A stretch of DNA of 64,000 nt from Nitzschia sp. pyKryTriq1 (Eukaryota; Bacillariophyta; Bacillariophyceae; Bacillariales; Bacillariaceae): NCBI GenBank assembly GCA_956465555.1, contig OY101117.1, forward strand, positions 1,116,001 to 1,180,000, in the 5' to 3' direction. The notes under the pieces are model-generated. The model had not been told where the DNA came from, did no database searches, and was given only the letters and a program-made list of their open reading frames with translations. How positions within the stretch are numbered: the first letter of the stretch is position 1; each line of letters starts with the position of its first letter. This document shows, in pieces, positions 43,294 to 61,395 of the stretch. A program made the position numbers and the translations under genes.

Positions 43294-44676
43294 ATGTGTG
43301 TTACCAATATCGCCAAACGTAGAAATGTGGCCCTGGTTAACGCCTCGGCCATGGTGTCGAGCACACCGTCTTTAATCTCCCAACGATTGATGAGCAACTT
43401 CATGCCCTTGATGATGAACAACACAGTGGCTAAGCCACTTCTCGGTACTGATTCTACGTGCGATACCGTAGAAGCTCCCCGCGCAGCGCCCCAAACAGGC
43501 GCTTTCCTTCCAGAGCAACTGCCGGCTTCTTGTGGACTGGGAAGCAACAGTTTAGGCGACAGGAGCCGCCCAAAGCGCCGCCGCAAGCCCCAGAAGCCAG
43601 GGAAAACAGCTAAGCAGAATGATCGCCACTTTGTAGTCCACAACTACCACGATCACGCTCTAGATCCCGATGAAAACGATGAGTTGGATTACGAGGAAGA
43701 CGCTTCTGGAGGCCGACGTCGCGGTGGGGTATCAATCTCCTTTCCCGCTAAGCTTCACAAAGTTCTCGAACAAGTAGAAGCAGACGGCTGGGGCCACGTG
43801 ATTTCGTGGATGCCTCATGGACGTTGCTTTGTGATTCACAAGCCCAAGGAATTCTCGGAACTCGTGATGCCTCATTACTTTCGTCAATCCAAGCTTACGA
43901 GCTTCCAGCGTCAATTGAACTTATACGGCTTCTGCAGACTTACAAGGGGAGAGGACGCTGGTGGCTACTACCACGAGCTCTTCCTTCGAGGAAGATTGTT
44001 TCTGGCAAAGCGAATGTGCCGAACCAAGATCAAGGGAACCAAGTTCAAGGCGGCCAGCAATCCGGAACATGAACCCAATTTTTACATGATGGTAAGTAAT
44101 GATATCGGTGGGTCGCGGGAATCTATGCACTTCTAGTTTCTCACCAAGTGGTCCACTCCTTCTCGTGTTGCACAGCCACCCGTCTTGCCCGTGGCTCCAG
44201 TGAGCGATGATGATTCTCATGACGATAGCGATTTTGTTTCCCGAAGAAGCCCAGTGGGTTTCTCCGCACGCTTCACCCCAGGCAACGACTACTACCTAAC
44301 AGAACCTGCTCCGGTGTCTCCTTCATTAGTCTCAATCGAGCCTTTGCCTGTACAGGTTCCGCAGGCACGTATTGTTCCTTCACTGGATCAATACTCGATG
44401 ATGAACCAAGCCAACATGATCCCAAGGAACACATTGCAGATGTCCTTTCCTCAAACGCCCTTTAATTTCGCGGCTGTCTTCAACAACAGCAAGTTGAACG
44501 CTGACCAGGTCCTCGATGACGCCGTTGATGAGCTTTTCAATGATGCCAATAACTTTGTTGAACTCGATGAAGGTGCTGATGCTTCCGGGATATGGGACAC
44601 TGCTGAATTTGGCCAAGAATCGCGTGAGGATGATCTACATCTCGGATTCTTGCTAGACAAGCTCTTGGAGAACTAA
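43294..44676 (+). CDS. heat shock factor-type transcription factor 1
   Basis: Exons 43294..44091 and 44176..44676 (84-bp intron, GTAAGT) give 432 aa. The start is MCVTNIAK, parallel to MCNPNSS of HSF gene 2; an in-frame ATG at 43165 is an alternative. The HSF DNA-binding domain covers about residues 145-245, with GGVSISFPAKLH, WMPHGRCFVIHKPKEF, HYFRQSKLTSFQRQLNLYGF and GYYHELFLRGR. Before it lies a basic block PKRRRKPQKPGKTAKQ plus NDRHFVVHNYHDHA (about 93-122). The C-terminus is acidic, with AVDELF and LGFLLDKLL motifs that look like an activation region. No leucine-zipper trimerisation domain of the animal type is evident. It should bind GAA-type elements; the target genes are unknown. Confidence 0.88.
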
Positions 44677-46309
44677 GAGAAGACGTGGAATAGCGGTCTT
44701 CTCAGGCGGACTTGACACTCGTACATCGTGCATTTGCTCCACCCCCTGTTTGAACATAACTAAATCACCATACATTTAGGTATACTTTTTAACTAACTTG
44801 TCATATCTTTCTACAGCCAATCTTAGCGCGCCATATGAGCTTGTGGAACTGCTACCAGTACCTCAACTATCCTGCGGGATGTCTTCACTTTGAAAACGAA
44901 GACTACTCGTCTCGTCTACTATGAGTAGAAGTAGCTATGAATATAGACCCCCTGTACCAGGTCTACCGATGAGGCCTACCGGTACGGTACGAAGTACTCG
45001 ACTCGAGTACACGTACAGTACGAAGTACAGCACCATCAAGAATCAGAATCTTGTGGCCACGAACCTCATCAAGACGTTAACGTTGGCTACCTTGCTTTAT
45101 GCAACAGCAACGGTGCACCCTTTCCATAGACGAATCTTTAGGAGTAGAAAACAACAATACCCACCACCATACAACATACCTACCGGCACAAGAAGTATCC
45201 TCTACTAGTCTCCGCTGAAGCGTCGTCGTCGCTTCCAACAAGACTGAAGATTGAGCTTGAAGATGTTTAGGATTTTGGGACTGTTTCTGTACATCACGAA
45301 TCCAACACATACGGTACCCGTACTCGTACCAGTACATACATACATACTGTAAAACCTCGTCTGGCCTGCCTGCGTCCCGCGGGTCCCCCCTACCGGTATG
45401 GCCCTACTGTAGGCGAGCCTACCGGGCGCAGCGGGCGGTATGTAGTGTATGTACAGAGTACCACCAGGTACCCCCGGTACTCGTACTGCGGTAGGTGAAC
45501 GCGTCTCTGCGCTAGGTAGACACCCCCGCCCACTGTCAACTGTACCGTATCTACTCGTGGTACAGTACTGCAGCCCTGTACAGTACGTAGTACCGGGACA
45601 TACCGGTTAACGGCGGGTACCCCTCGGAGTCAGGGACCTATTTATTGGTCCCTGCTCGGAGTCACCTCGAACTTGAGTGCCACTCCGACGGTGAAAAGTG
45701 GTACTCGTACCGTAATTATCCATTATGGATCATGGTACAAGTACAGTACTGCACCGGTACAAGAGTCCATCCCGCCGGGACAGTACGTACCGGTACGTAC
45801 AGGGTAGTCAACACAATTACTGGTAACTTCATACGCACGGTGGTGGTACAGTATGTGGGTCTAGCCAAAAGTTTGTGAAACGTCATTCTCATCACACCTA
45901 TTTAAGCCTTGACAGAACTTGGTGACGCAGATTGGTATATACTTAATCGTCATTGGCATCCATCATATATGCCTATCTCAATGAACATATTGTTCTATTA
46001 ACTTCGCCACAAAATCCAACCCGAACTCCGCTTTCGGTGATTGACAGTTGGCAGAAGCGCATGTCCAACGTATTCATGCGTTTGCGAATCCGTCGCTAAT
46101 TTGCATGGACCCTACAGTACTTGTACCGCCTGCAGAGTTTTGTTCGCCTCGCGTCTCCAACAATATTACTCGTAGTTGAACAGATTCCTCGCACCACACA
46201 CATATCGGTCAGAGTCGTCCTTTCCTTTCAAGGTCTTTTAGAGTGAGAGGTTTTAACTGGAGCAAATCAATAACAGCAAGTAGTTTTGATTTCCTTCATT
46301 CACAACAAG
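44677..46309. other. intergenic region rich in GTAC/CCGG clusters
   Basis: 1.6 kb between HSF genes 1 and 2. GTAC-type clusters occupy 44950-45040 and most of 45300-45880, the densest in the window. A hairpin CAGGGACC/GGTCCCTG with an 8-nt loop lies at 45631-45654, flanked by two CTCGGAGTC words. No supported gene. Confidence 0.55.
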
Positions 46310-47804
46310 ATGTGCAATCCCAACAGCAGTGCACTCGCCTACCGACGCCAACGGGCTGCGTCCCTAGCGAATAATCCGCAGCTCGAATCTGTGGTGACCT
46401 CGAAATCAAACGGATTGCTTCCGGAGAGCTTCACCGCCTCTCTTATGTTGCGGAAAAGCGATTTCCGCAATTACAATGTATCCGAAGACGTCGCTACCGA
46501 AAACTCTGGATTTTCCGCTTCTCCGTCTTACTGCTCACAAATTCCTAGGAAGGAAAATTTGCAGACGGAAGAGCTCTACCCCATTCCCGCGGCACCGTCT
46601 TCCCTGTATTACGGCTCGTACCCCCCACCGGTCGACACCACCCCCGTCGACTCCGCCGCTCCTACAAAGAAGCCGAAGCGTCGCCGAAAGCCTCAGAAGC
46701 CTGGCAAGACAGCGAAGCAGAATGATCGCCATTTCGTGATTCATAACTACCATGATCACGCCGACGATGTCGACGATGACGATGTGGAGCAGTCAGGTGA
46801 ACGCCGCCGAGGAGGCGTATCCGTTTCCTTTCCACAAAAGATGCACAGTGTCCTGGATGAAGTGGAAAGGGATGGCTTGGCGCATGTGATTGCCTGGCAG
46901 CATCACGGCCGTTGCTTTGTTATCCATAAGCCCAAGGAGTTTACTGAGCATGTAATGCCCCATTACTTCCGCCAAACCAAGCTCACCAGCTTCCAGCGCC
47001 AACTGAATCTTTATGGTTTTAATCGTATCACCAGGGGTCCAGATGCGGGCGGACACTATCATGAGCTCTTCCTTCGTGGGAAGGAGTTCCTTTGCAAACA
47101 CATGGTGCGAACAAAGGTGAAGGGAACTAGGTTCAAGGCGGCCAGTTCTCCAGAAGAGGAGCCTGACTTTTCTAAAATGGTGAGTTGCAAAAGCGATCTA
47201 GAAACGATCGATCGACAACCTTAGTATTGGCGACTCACCACTTTGACTTTCTGCGTTCTTGTTTCAGCCTCCTGTAATTGTCACACCGGCCAGTAGCGTG
47301 TGTGATCACTCCGAGATTGGTAGTACACCGGGTGGCGGCTACGAGTACCAAAATGCTTCTTCTTACCAGCCGCGGATTGGAAATCCGGAAAGATACCAAC
47401 AGTATCAGGTTCCGGCATGCACCAGTCCACCCCGTCGTCCTGCTGCTGCGGGAGAGAAGGCCCAAGTCCCAGAAATATCGCCTGTTGGGTACCCCGGCTC
47501 GAGAATCCTTCCAGCTGCTGCGCCGATTCTTCCTTTCACTTCGTTCGATGCCCACGAGTCGTCACCGAGAGCCGTTGCTGCTGTCCCCTCGAGCCTTGGC
47601 ATGTGGCATGATCAAGGCGTAATGGATCAAGCCGTTGATGAGCTATTCTTGGGCGAAGGTGGCGCTCCTCCTCCCGAGGTCAACGAATCTGTCATGGATT
47701 TTGTGACCTGTTGGGACCCATCTTCTTACGGCCCAGATGCCGCGTTGGAAAACGACACGCAGCTTGGAAATCTCTTGGACAGACTTCTTTGGGACGAAAT
47801 CTAA
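46310..47804 (+). CDS. heat shock factor-type transcription factor 2
   Basis: Exons 46310..47179 and 47268..47804 (88-bp intron, GTGAGT) give 468 aa. The start MCNPNSSALAYRR is the first ATG. A block identical to HSF 1 except for one V/I change (PKRRRKPQKP...HNYHDHA, about residues 122-151) precedes the DNA-binding domain at about 168-265 (GGVSVSFPQKMH, HGRCFVIHKPKEF, LTSFQRQLNLYGF, GHYHELFLRGK). The intron falls at the same point after the domain as in HSF 1. The tail has AVDELF and LGNLLDRLL, again as in HSF 1. It is thus a tandem paralogue of HSF 1. The Pro/Ala-rich middle differs. Nuclear regulator; targets unknown. Confidence 0.9.
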
Positions 47805-48640
47805 GCGCTGTTGCTCTTTCCGGGAAATCTCCAATTGCTCCACTTTCCATTTCGATATTGGGGATTGATGATGAGCTGCGACGTGAACAACTTCCATTAC
47901 TACGACTACTATATAATACGAGTACTAACTTCTTATTAGGCATTCTTCATCGATTGACGATTATTTATCAAGCTAGTAGTTAAAGACGCACGCTGGGTGG
48001 AAGCTCTCTGATACTCTCTCTCTCTCTCTATTCCGCGGACACTCTCCAGGCCACATACTGTACTGTACACGTACTACAAAAGCTCGGGTAGAGCTCTACC
48101 GGTAGGGTGCGTACCGTACTGTACGAACCGGCAGGTAGTAACAGATTCAGTACTGTACTGTACTGTGCTGTTAGAGCTACTGTTAGAGCTATTACTCTAC
48201 GAACCATCTGTATGTAGACTAGCTAGTAGAGAATGAATTATTTGAGTGCGCTCTTACGAGTACCGGTATAGTGTACTTGGTACCGGCACAGTGGTACTGG
48301 TACGATAATAGACATTCTTTCGAAAAAAAATTCAACTCCCAACGCACATATGGACGGGAAAAGGGGGCAGAATGGAATAATGGGGGGAGTTTTGCTTTGC
48401 TTGGTTGCTGGCCGCGCTGCAATCAGCGAACAGCGACACGAATTCCACCACTCTATCTGGTAAATTCTAGCCCGTCCCGAACCGCGGCGACGATGATCGA
48501 GCGAGGTGATTTCTTTTTTTTCTTTTTGCTCCTTATTAGATACTCGTATCCACTCTTGTGTTGTGTGGAAGGATCGATCAACAGATAGAGACGAGAGTGA
48601 ATAAGTAAGCAAGGCAGAATAGGCGGAACAAGCGCAGGCA
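47805..48640. other. intergenic region between HSF genes 2 and 3
   Basis: 836 bp with a (TC)n tract near 48013-48030 and GTAC/TACTG-type clusters at 48058-48310, including four TACTG units near 48150-48170. No gene was recognised. Confidence 0.45.
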
Positions 48641-50094
48641 ATGGCCTCGGGAAAAAATTCCATAATGGATGGTGAGCATGCGATCGACAACAAGCAGAAA
48701 GAATCAGAACACGGAGAAAGTGGGACCGATGTCAAGGCCTCAAGTGGCAATGTGGGAAAAGAACAAGACACATTTATGCGAAATGAACAAACCCCTACGA
48801 CACCGCAATCCAACGAGCCGTCGACTCCATCAACTAACCACAGTGCACCGGGACATCAGGCCCCTCACCCCGGGCTGGCCCCCATATATCCGTACATTCC
48901 TCCTGTATATTACCCAACAATGCACATGCCAGGCTTTGCCCCGATTGCACCAGCACCGGCAGGGGATCCTTTCTTAACCGGTACCAATCCCGATCCAGCT
49001 CAATATCGGGATGCATCCAACTTGCATGACCCTATCCCTGATACGCGTCGAAATCGAGGCGGGGTTACTGAGCCATTTCCAGAAAAGCTCCATCATATGC
49101 TCGAGCAAACGGAAAGAGAAGGCTTGGCGGACATTGTGTCGTTTTACAGCCATGGACGAGCGTTCGCTATTCATAAGCCGCGACGCTTTGCAGAAGATAT
49201 TATGCCACGCTTCTTCAAGCAGACGCGGCTCACGAGCTTTCAGCGGCAGTAAGTTTGCTGTCCACCATTCCGCTTCGCTTCATTTCATCGTGTCCGCCCT
49301 GAGCTCATTGGCTTTTTGTTTCTTAATATTTTCTGCAGGCTCAACTTGTACGGGTTTCGACGAATTTCACAAGGACCCGACAACGGAGGTAAGAGATCAT
49401 TTTGTTAATTTAAGAGCAGTCTCAATCGCATATACTGAAGTTTTTTCGTCTCACAGTTTCTCCACAGGATATTATCATGAGCTCTTTTTGAAAGGTCGGC
49501 CAGGGCTGTGTGTCAACATGAAACGGACAAAAATAAGAGGTGCTCTGAAGCTGAAACGGGATCCAGAGTCGGAACCAAAGTAAGTCGCTAGTCTCTAGCT
49601 GGTATCATGCATGTTGTGCAGAAACTATCACCAAATCAATCTCACGTTCTGTACTACGCACAAGCTTCTATGCATTGCCACCAATCCCGCCACACCCAGG
49701 GGTTCCGATGATGTCATTTGGTGCATTCGGACCCCCACCTCCTCAACAAGCATCTCCCGGGCACCCAATGCCTAGCTCTCCGTCACAAGCCTATCCTCAC
49801 TCGGGTATGCCCTTTCCAGGATATCCTGTGGTGGCAGGACCATACACCGCGGCACAGCAACAAGTACCGGGCGCTCCTCCTCCTGTAATGTATGGTTACC
49901 CACCCTACTATCAATACGGTGGGTGGGGATATCCAATGGCAACAATGACTCAGCCACCAATGCCAGTAACCAGTCCTGTTCAAACCACAATGGAGTCCAA
50001 GGAGGGCAATACATACGACAACGAAGAATCCCACAATGGATCGGCTAGTCAGAACACTGGAAACGGTGGAAGCCAATATGCTGGAGCTGTTTGA
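48641..50094 (+). CDS. heat shock factor-type transcription factor 3 (divergent)
   Basis: Exons 48641..49248, 49339..49388, 49468..49579 and 49665..50094 give 399 aa; introns of 90, 79 and 85 bp are in frame. The DNA-binding domain runs from about residue 141 to 240: GGVTEPFPEKLHHML, FYSHGRAFAIHKPRRF, RFFKQTRLTSFQRQLNLYGF, GYYHELFLKGR. Two introns cut the domain, one inside FQRQ and one at NGG, unlike HSF 1 and 2. The N-terminal part is Pro/Ser-rich; the C-terminal part is Pro/Gly/Tyr/Met-rich, and the basic block and AVDELF tail of HSF 1 and 2 are absent. It therefore belongs to a different branch. Nuclear regulator inferred from the domain. Confidence 0.88.
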
Positions 50095-50411
50095 CATAAG
50101 GATGATGTATTATTATTATTTTAAAAATGTTGGGGTTCCATGACGATGATTCTTTACACGAGTAGTCATCTTTTACCAGTAGCGAAGTATACGCAAGGGG
50201 AAAGCAAGCTGATACGTTTCAATGATTTTTATGGTCTTAAGTTTGCAGAGAAAGCCATGCAACATTATGTATTTACTTTACTGCAACACTCCCACACTGA
50301 TGCGGCACAAACAGAGAGTTATTTTCTTCAAAGAACGGTTCTGCCACAGATACTCTAGATTCCCTCAGCCACGAGTGGAGGATCACGTAGCCATTTCCAA
50401 AGAGTCAAAGC
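50095..50411. other. intergenic region between convergent HSF 3 and beta-tubulin genes
   Basis: 317 bp shared by two 3' ends; AT-rich patch TTATTATTATTTTAAAA near 50109-50125. Nothing else was seen. Confidence 0.4.
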
Positions 50412-57001
<6,590 letters not shown>

Positions 57002-57149
57002 ACTCCAATCTGAATTAGTGGCAATCTATAAGCGGCAGACCGATGAAACGCCCATGCTTTACGCAATCGGCGTTTCTTACTAGCTACGAAGTACCATAGT
57101 AGGTCCACTTGCGCTACCGTTGTGCCAAACCAACGAGCACCTGCCACGC

Positions 57150-57909
57150 TTACTGGGCTGGTTGGGCTTTTGCTTGCTGCTGCAGCATTTGGAGTTGCAT
57201 GATTTGTTGCTGGCTCAATTGTTGGTTTTGGGCTGCCATCTCGAGTTGTCGCAAACGGGCCTCCATCTCGGCTTCACGTTGTCGGGAGTTCTCCAATTCC
57301 GCACGAGTTCGTTGAATTTCACCTTCTTGACGGTAGTCACGCACATCATTGCCAATCTGGTTCATTGTGTTCAATCCAATGCTCAAACCTACATGATAAT
57401 CGAAATGATTTGTGAGAACAAACTCATCCACATGATCGTTTGGTGGATTTCCACCTATAAACAATTTTTTACATTGCGCTTCGTCTTTTCGTACCTAGAC
57501 CGGGCAAGGGGTTGTACCCATACCCATATCCTCCGTAAATAGGAGGCGCAACAATGACTGGGGAGGGTTGGACATAGGTCCTTTGAATGACAGTGCTCGA
57601 TCGGGACGACGAGTATGAAGAGGGTCGCGATGGGGCACGAGCAGCCGAAGATCGACCACCCGCTCGACCACCACTTCGTGCTGCCACCACTTGAGAGCTA
57701 CCAAAGTCCATATCATCCACAGCAACGGCGGGTTCCACTACAGCCAGGTTGCTCGCCAGAAAAGCAGCCGCCACGAAGGATACGGCAGCTCTTTTCATGC
57801 CTTCCTCAGGAGTCATGTGAAGGGCAGTCGATTGCTTGGCGCCGGAAGGGGCAACAAAGCCAGAAACGCCCGAGGCGCAAAGAAAAGCAACAGCAGCAAA
57901 GAACTTCAT
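57150..57909 (-). CDS. plastid-targeted Gln-rich coiled-coil protein
   Basis: Exons 57909..57495 and 57388..57150 (106-bp intron, in frame) give 217 aa. It starts MKFFAAVAFLCASGVSG followed by FVAP: a signal peptide cleaved before Phe18, the diatom ASAFAP-type plastid entry signal. A second hydrophobic stretch (AAVSFVAAAFLASNLAVVEPAVA, ending near residue 64) looks like a thylakoid signal or membrane helix. Next come a Ser/Arg-rich part and a Gly/Tyr/Pro-rich part (YGGYGYGYNP). Exon 2 codes a helical region rich in Arg/Glu and then Gln (QQLSQQQIMQLQMLQQQ), probably a coiled coil. Function unknown. The frame upstream of 57909 is open but would hide the signal peptide. Confidence 0.6.
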
Positions 57910-59286
57910 CGTGGTATATCGCGAAATAGGTACTCTAGCTAGAATGCGAAGGCCTGAAGAAGGAGGAAGTGGACGACTTGAGGAGATCTTGTGTGCTAGG
58001 TACTCTACTTGTAAACTACCGGTATCACAACTTTCGGTTTTCGCACGAGAAAGGTCGAGGAGTCGACACCAACATCTGCCAACGATGCCAAGCCACGCAC
58101 GAGTTGTTGCACCCTGTGTTTCACCCCTGGATATCGAAAGAGCTTTCTCATCGTGTCTTTCCACACAGACCGACTTTTCCAGCCTTATCGTTTTCCTCGA
58201 GCTCTCCTTTCGCTTTCGAAAGAGCAAGAGAAAAGCTCGAATTCAACCACACACGACACACGCACGCACAGACAGTCCAGAGGAGGAGTCGTCAGATCTG
58301 TGAGGAACTATTACTCGTAGCACCTGCCTGACTGACTCACTCAGAGAAAACGAAAAATTAAAATGGCTGATGGACAGACGGATTATTTATGTCTGGAAGA
58401 ATCTGCTGGAATGACAGGCTCGACTGGCTCGACTAGAGACGGTCGACTGTCAGGTTTCTCTCGTTTGCTTGCTTGCTTTCTTGCTTGGCGGGCGTCGCCC
58501 CTCATTTTCACAATTTTGCACCGACCAATCACAAACTCGGAAATCACGTGTCATCATCCCATGCACACCATACATATCCAATGGATAAAATAGGCAAATC
58601 CAATCCATTGCGATAAAATTACTTAACGATTCTATGTCCTATGCGACTCTGGCACGCCAGCAACAAAATAAAACGTGATTCATAGGTAGTAGTACAATTG
58701 ATTTTTTGTTTCTGTCATCAAACGTAATCTGACACAACGCTAGGTTGTGAAAGATCACGGTCGGTTGCATCGGTTGTAATACGACTTGCCATCCGAATGA
58801 AATTCCTCGTGGCGGCATGAAAAAATAATTCGGTCCCATCGATCACGTTATCTTGGAGTTGAGACGAAGTGATCGGATCGGTCACATTTTACCGAGGAAA
58901 GGGATGACAGACGGAAAAAGGACGAAAAGGGAGGAGAAGAACAAACAGACGCCGCAGACACGACAGACACTAACCATTGGATATATCATAAAAAGTATTC
59001 GGATATGGAGAATCCTGAATGTTCGCTTATCCATTGGATATGCAAAAGACGCTCATCCCATCCCGTGCGAGGGACGTTCGCGAACAACAATCATCAGAAT
59101 TTTCAGGAAACGAGCGATGTCAATTCTCGCTTCTCGCATCTTCACAACATCATTCGTACACCGTACACCGTACGACACACGAGTACTTCTCCTTCACGCC
59201 GTCACCACCACCACCACCATCATCATCATCATCGATCCTCTCAGAGATGTTCAGAGTTTATGTTTCATAAATTCAATACCAGCAAG
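57910..59286. promoter_or_regulatory. divergent intergenic region (plastid protein / proline dehydrogenase)
   Basis: 1.4 kb between divergent starts. It contains CAC/CAT repeats near 59205-59235. Open frames such as 57836-58303 and 58853-59395 show no domain and are not called. The GTAC clusters common elsewhere are almost absent (one ACTACCGGTATC near 58015). Confidence 0.45.
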
Positions 59287-61104
59287 ATGTTGTCAACTGT
59301 GGCTAGACGTTCGATTGGAAGCTTACGCAGATCCCTCGCCCCGACAACGTTGTCGCCGCGGGGGCTCTCGTCGTCCATCTCCTACGGCAACGTGAACAAC
59401 GACCAGGGAAATGTTGTCACTGGTTCAGAAACGCATAAGAACACTGATGCCAAATATCCCGATCCGGATTTCAATGATGCCAGGGCTGCCTTTGAATCCA
59501 AAACAACCCCAGAGCTACTCCGTGCTGCCGCATGTTTTAGACTCTGCCGCATCCCTTTTTTGGTACACTACGCAGAAGACCTCCTTGGAGTGTCACGTCG
59601 TATTATCGGAAACAGGGCAACTGATGCCATTCTGAAGGCTACTCTTTATGGACACTTTTGTGCTGGAGAAGATCAAGAGCGTATTGAGCCTGTGCTGAAA
59701 CGGTTGGATTCAGTGGGCGTGGGCAGCATTCTCGACTATGCGGCGGAAGCCGACGAAAATGCCGGCAGCAACAAAACGAAGACGTCGGAGCCTGGCACTC
59801 CGATCAATCACATGACACGTAGCACTGCTAGAGAATTGCAGCATACGGCGCGCGAATACAACTATGAAGACGAAGAACAGTGCGACAAGCATGTGGAAGT
59901 CTTTCAAAAATGCATTCATGATGCTGCCAGTCTCTCGAAGGATGGGTTTGCCGCTGTCAAGGTCACAGCACTGGGGAACCCAAAGCTCCTGTCGCGCATG
60001 TCCCAAGCCATTGTCGAATCAAAGAGGCTCTTCGAGAAATTTGATACCGACTTGAATGGATTTGTCACCCGCGACGAGTTTGAAATCGCGTACAAGTAAG
60101 TTTTTGTGCAAAAATCCCTGCCTATTTTGACTAGGGATAGTCTAATTTTTTTGTTTCTTTTCAGTGTCTTTTTCGACCAGGGAGATAGGAGTTTGGATGA
60201 CATATATGCTGAATTTGATGCCGATGGTACTGGCAATGTGGACTACCTCACCTGGTCTCTCAAATTAAAGCCTACGGATTTGCCAAATATCACAAACTCC
60301 TGCAAAGAGACCGGTCCCCTTGCACTTGCCACCCCCACCGACGAGGAGATTGAACTAATCGAAGCAATGTACGATCGTGGCCGTACCCTTGCTGAGACTG
60401 CCTCCAAATCGGGTACGCGACTCTTGATTGACGCTGAGCAAGCAAGGTTTCAGCCTGCAATCGACAACTTCGTCCTTGATTTACAGCAGAGCTTCAATGC
60501 TGTGGGCGAAAGTGACAAGCCAATCATCTATAACACGTATCAGTGCTACCTAAAGGACGCGCCTGAGCGTCTGCGCCTTGATGTGGACCGAGCGAAAAGA
60601 TTCAATTATCATTTTGGTGCTAAATTGGTTCGTGGTGCATACATTGAGAGTGAAAGACTACTGGCTTCCGTTGCCCACGTTCCCAGTCCGATCCATGATA
60701 CCCTCGAAGACACACATGCTTGCTACAACGACAGTGTAGAATTTTTGATTCGTGAGAGCAGGCAGTCAGATCAACTGATTGAGATCATGTGCGCAACCCA
60801 CAACCAGGAAAGTATCGAAAAGGCTATTGCTGCGATGGACAAATATGGCGTCGGCAGGACCAGCAACACTGTGTGCTTTGGCCAACTTTATGGAATGAGC
60901 GATCATCTATCCTTCAACCTTGGAAGATCGGGCTACCGTGCCTACAAGTACGTTCCTTATGGCGAAGTCCACGAAGTGATTCCATACCTCCTTCGTCGTG
61001 CCCGTGAGAACAGTTCGATTGCCGGCGGTGCTGCTGCAGAGCTTTCCATGATCATAGCTGAACTTCGGCGTAGACTGAATCCCTTGCGTCCTGCGACGGC
61101 CTAA
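59287..61104 (+). CDS. PRODH: proline dehydrogenase with EF-hand, mitochondrial
   Basis: Exons 59287..60095 and 60165..61104 (69-bp intron) give 582 aa. The Arg/Ser-rich start MLSTVARRSIGSLRRSL is a mitochondrial presequence. The FAD-binding barrel contains VGSILDYAAEAD, FAAVKVTALGNPKLL, LLIDAEQARFQPAID, IYNTYQCYLKDA, FGAKLVRGAYIESER and the C-terminal YKYVPYGEVHEVIPYLLRRARENS. It oxidises proline to pyrroline-5-carboxylate and passes electrons to the respiratory chain. Inserted between barrel parts is a calcium-binding EF-hand loop DTDLNGFVTRDE (about residues 252-263, all key positions filled) and a weaker one DADGTGNVDYLT (about 288-299, no Glu at position 12). Human PRODH has a similar-length but non-canonical insert there. 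Confidence 0.95.
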
Positions 61105-61395
61105 GAGCGTCAATGAAACAAAATTCTACTTCGTGATCAAGCTTGTGAACCCGATTTTTTTGAGTCCGTGAGTGCACAGCCAAAGTTTTTGACAGGGTAT
61201 TCCTTTTGTCCACTAGTGGTTGATCCCAAGTATTTTAAATTGATAGAGCAGTCTTGCATTCTTCCCGCTCTCGTCGGTATTGATACAGCATTTATTCCAG
61301 TCGTCAACAGGCATTTTTTCACCTACTAGCCCGCCCATGGAACACCGAATGTTCTTGATACCCAACGCAAGGCACGTTGGTAAACGCCATTTTGT

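Noticed and set aside
42837-43643. 268-aa minus-strand frame overlapping HSF 1
   Set aside because: It overlaps the HSF N-terminus and a repeat cluster, and no domain is recognised.
57836-58303. 155-aa plus-strand frame
   Set aside because: It is antisense to the signal-peptide region of the plastid protein, and its composition looks non-coding.
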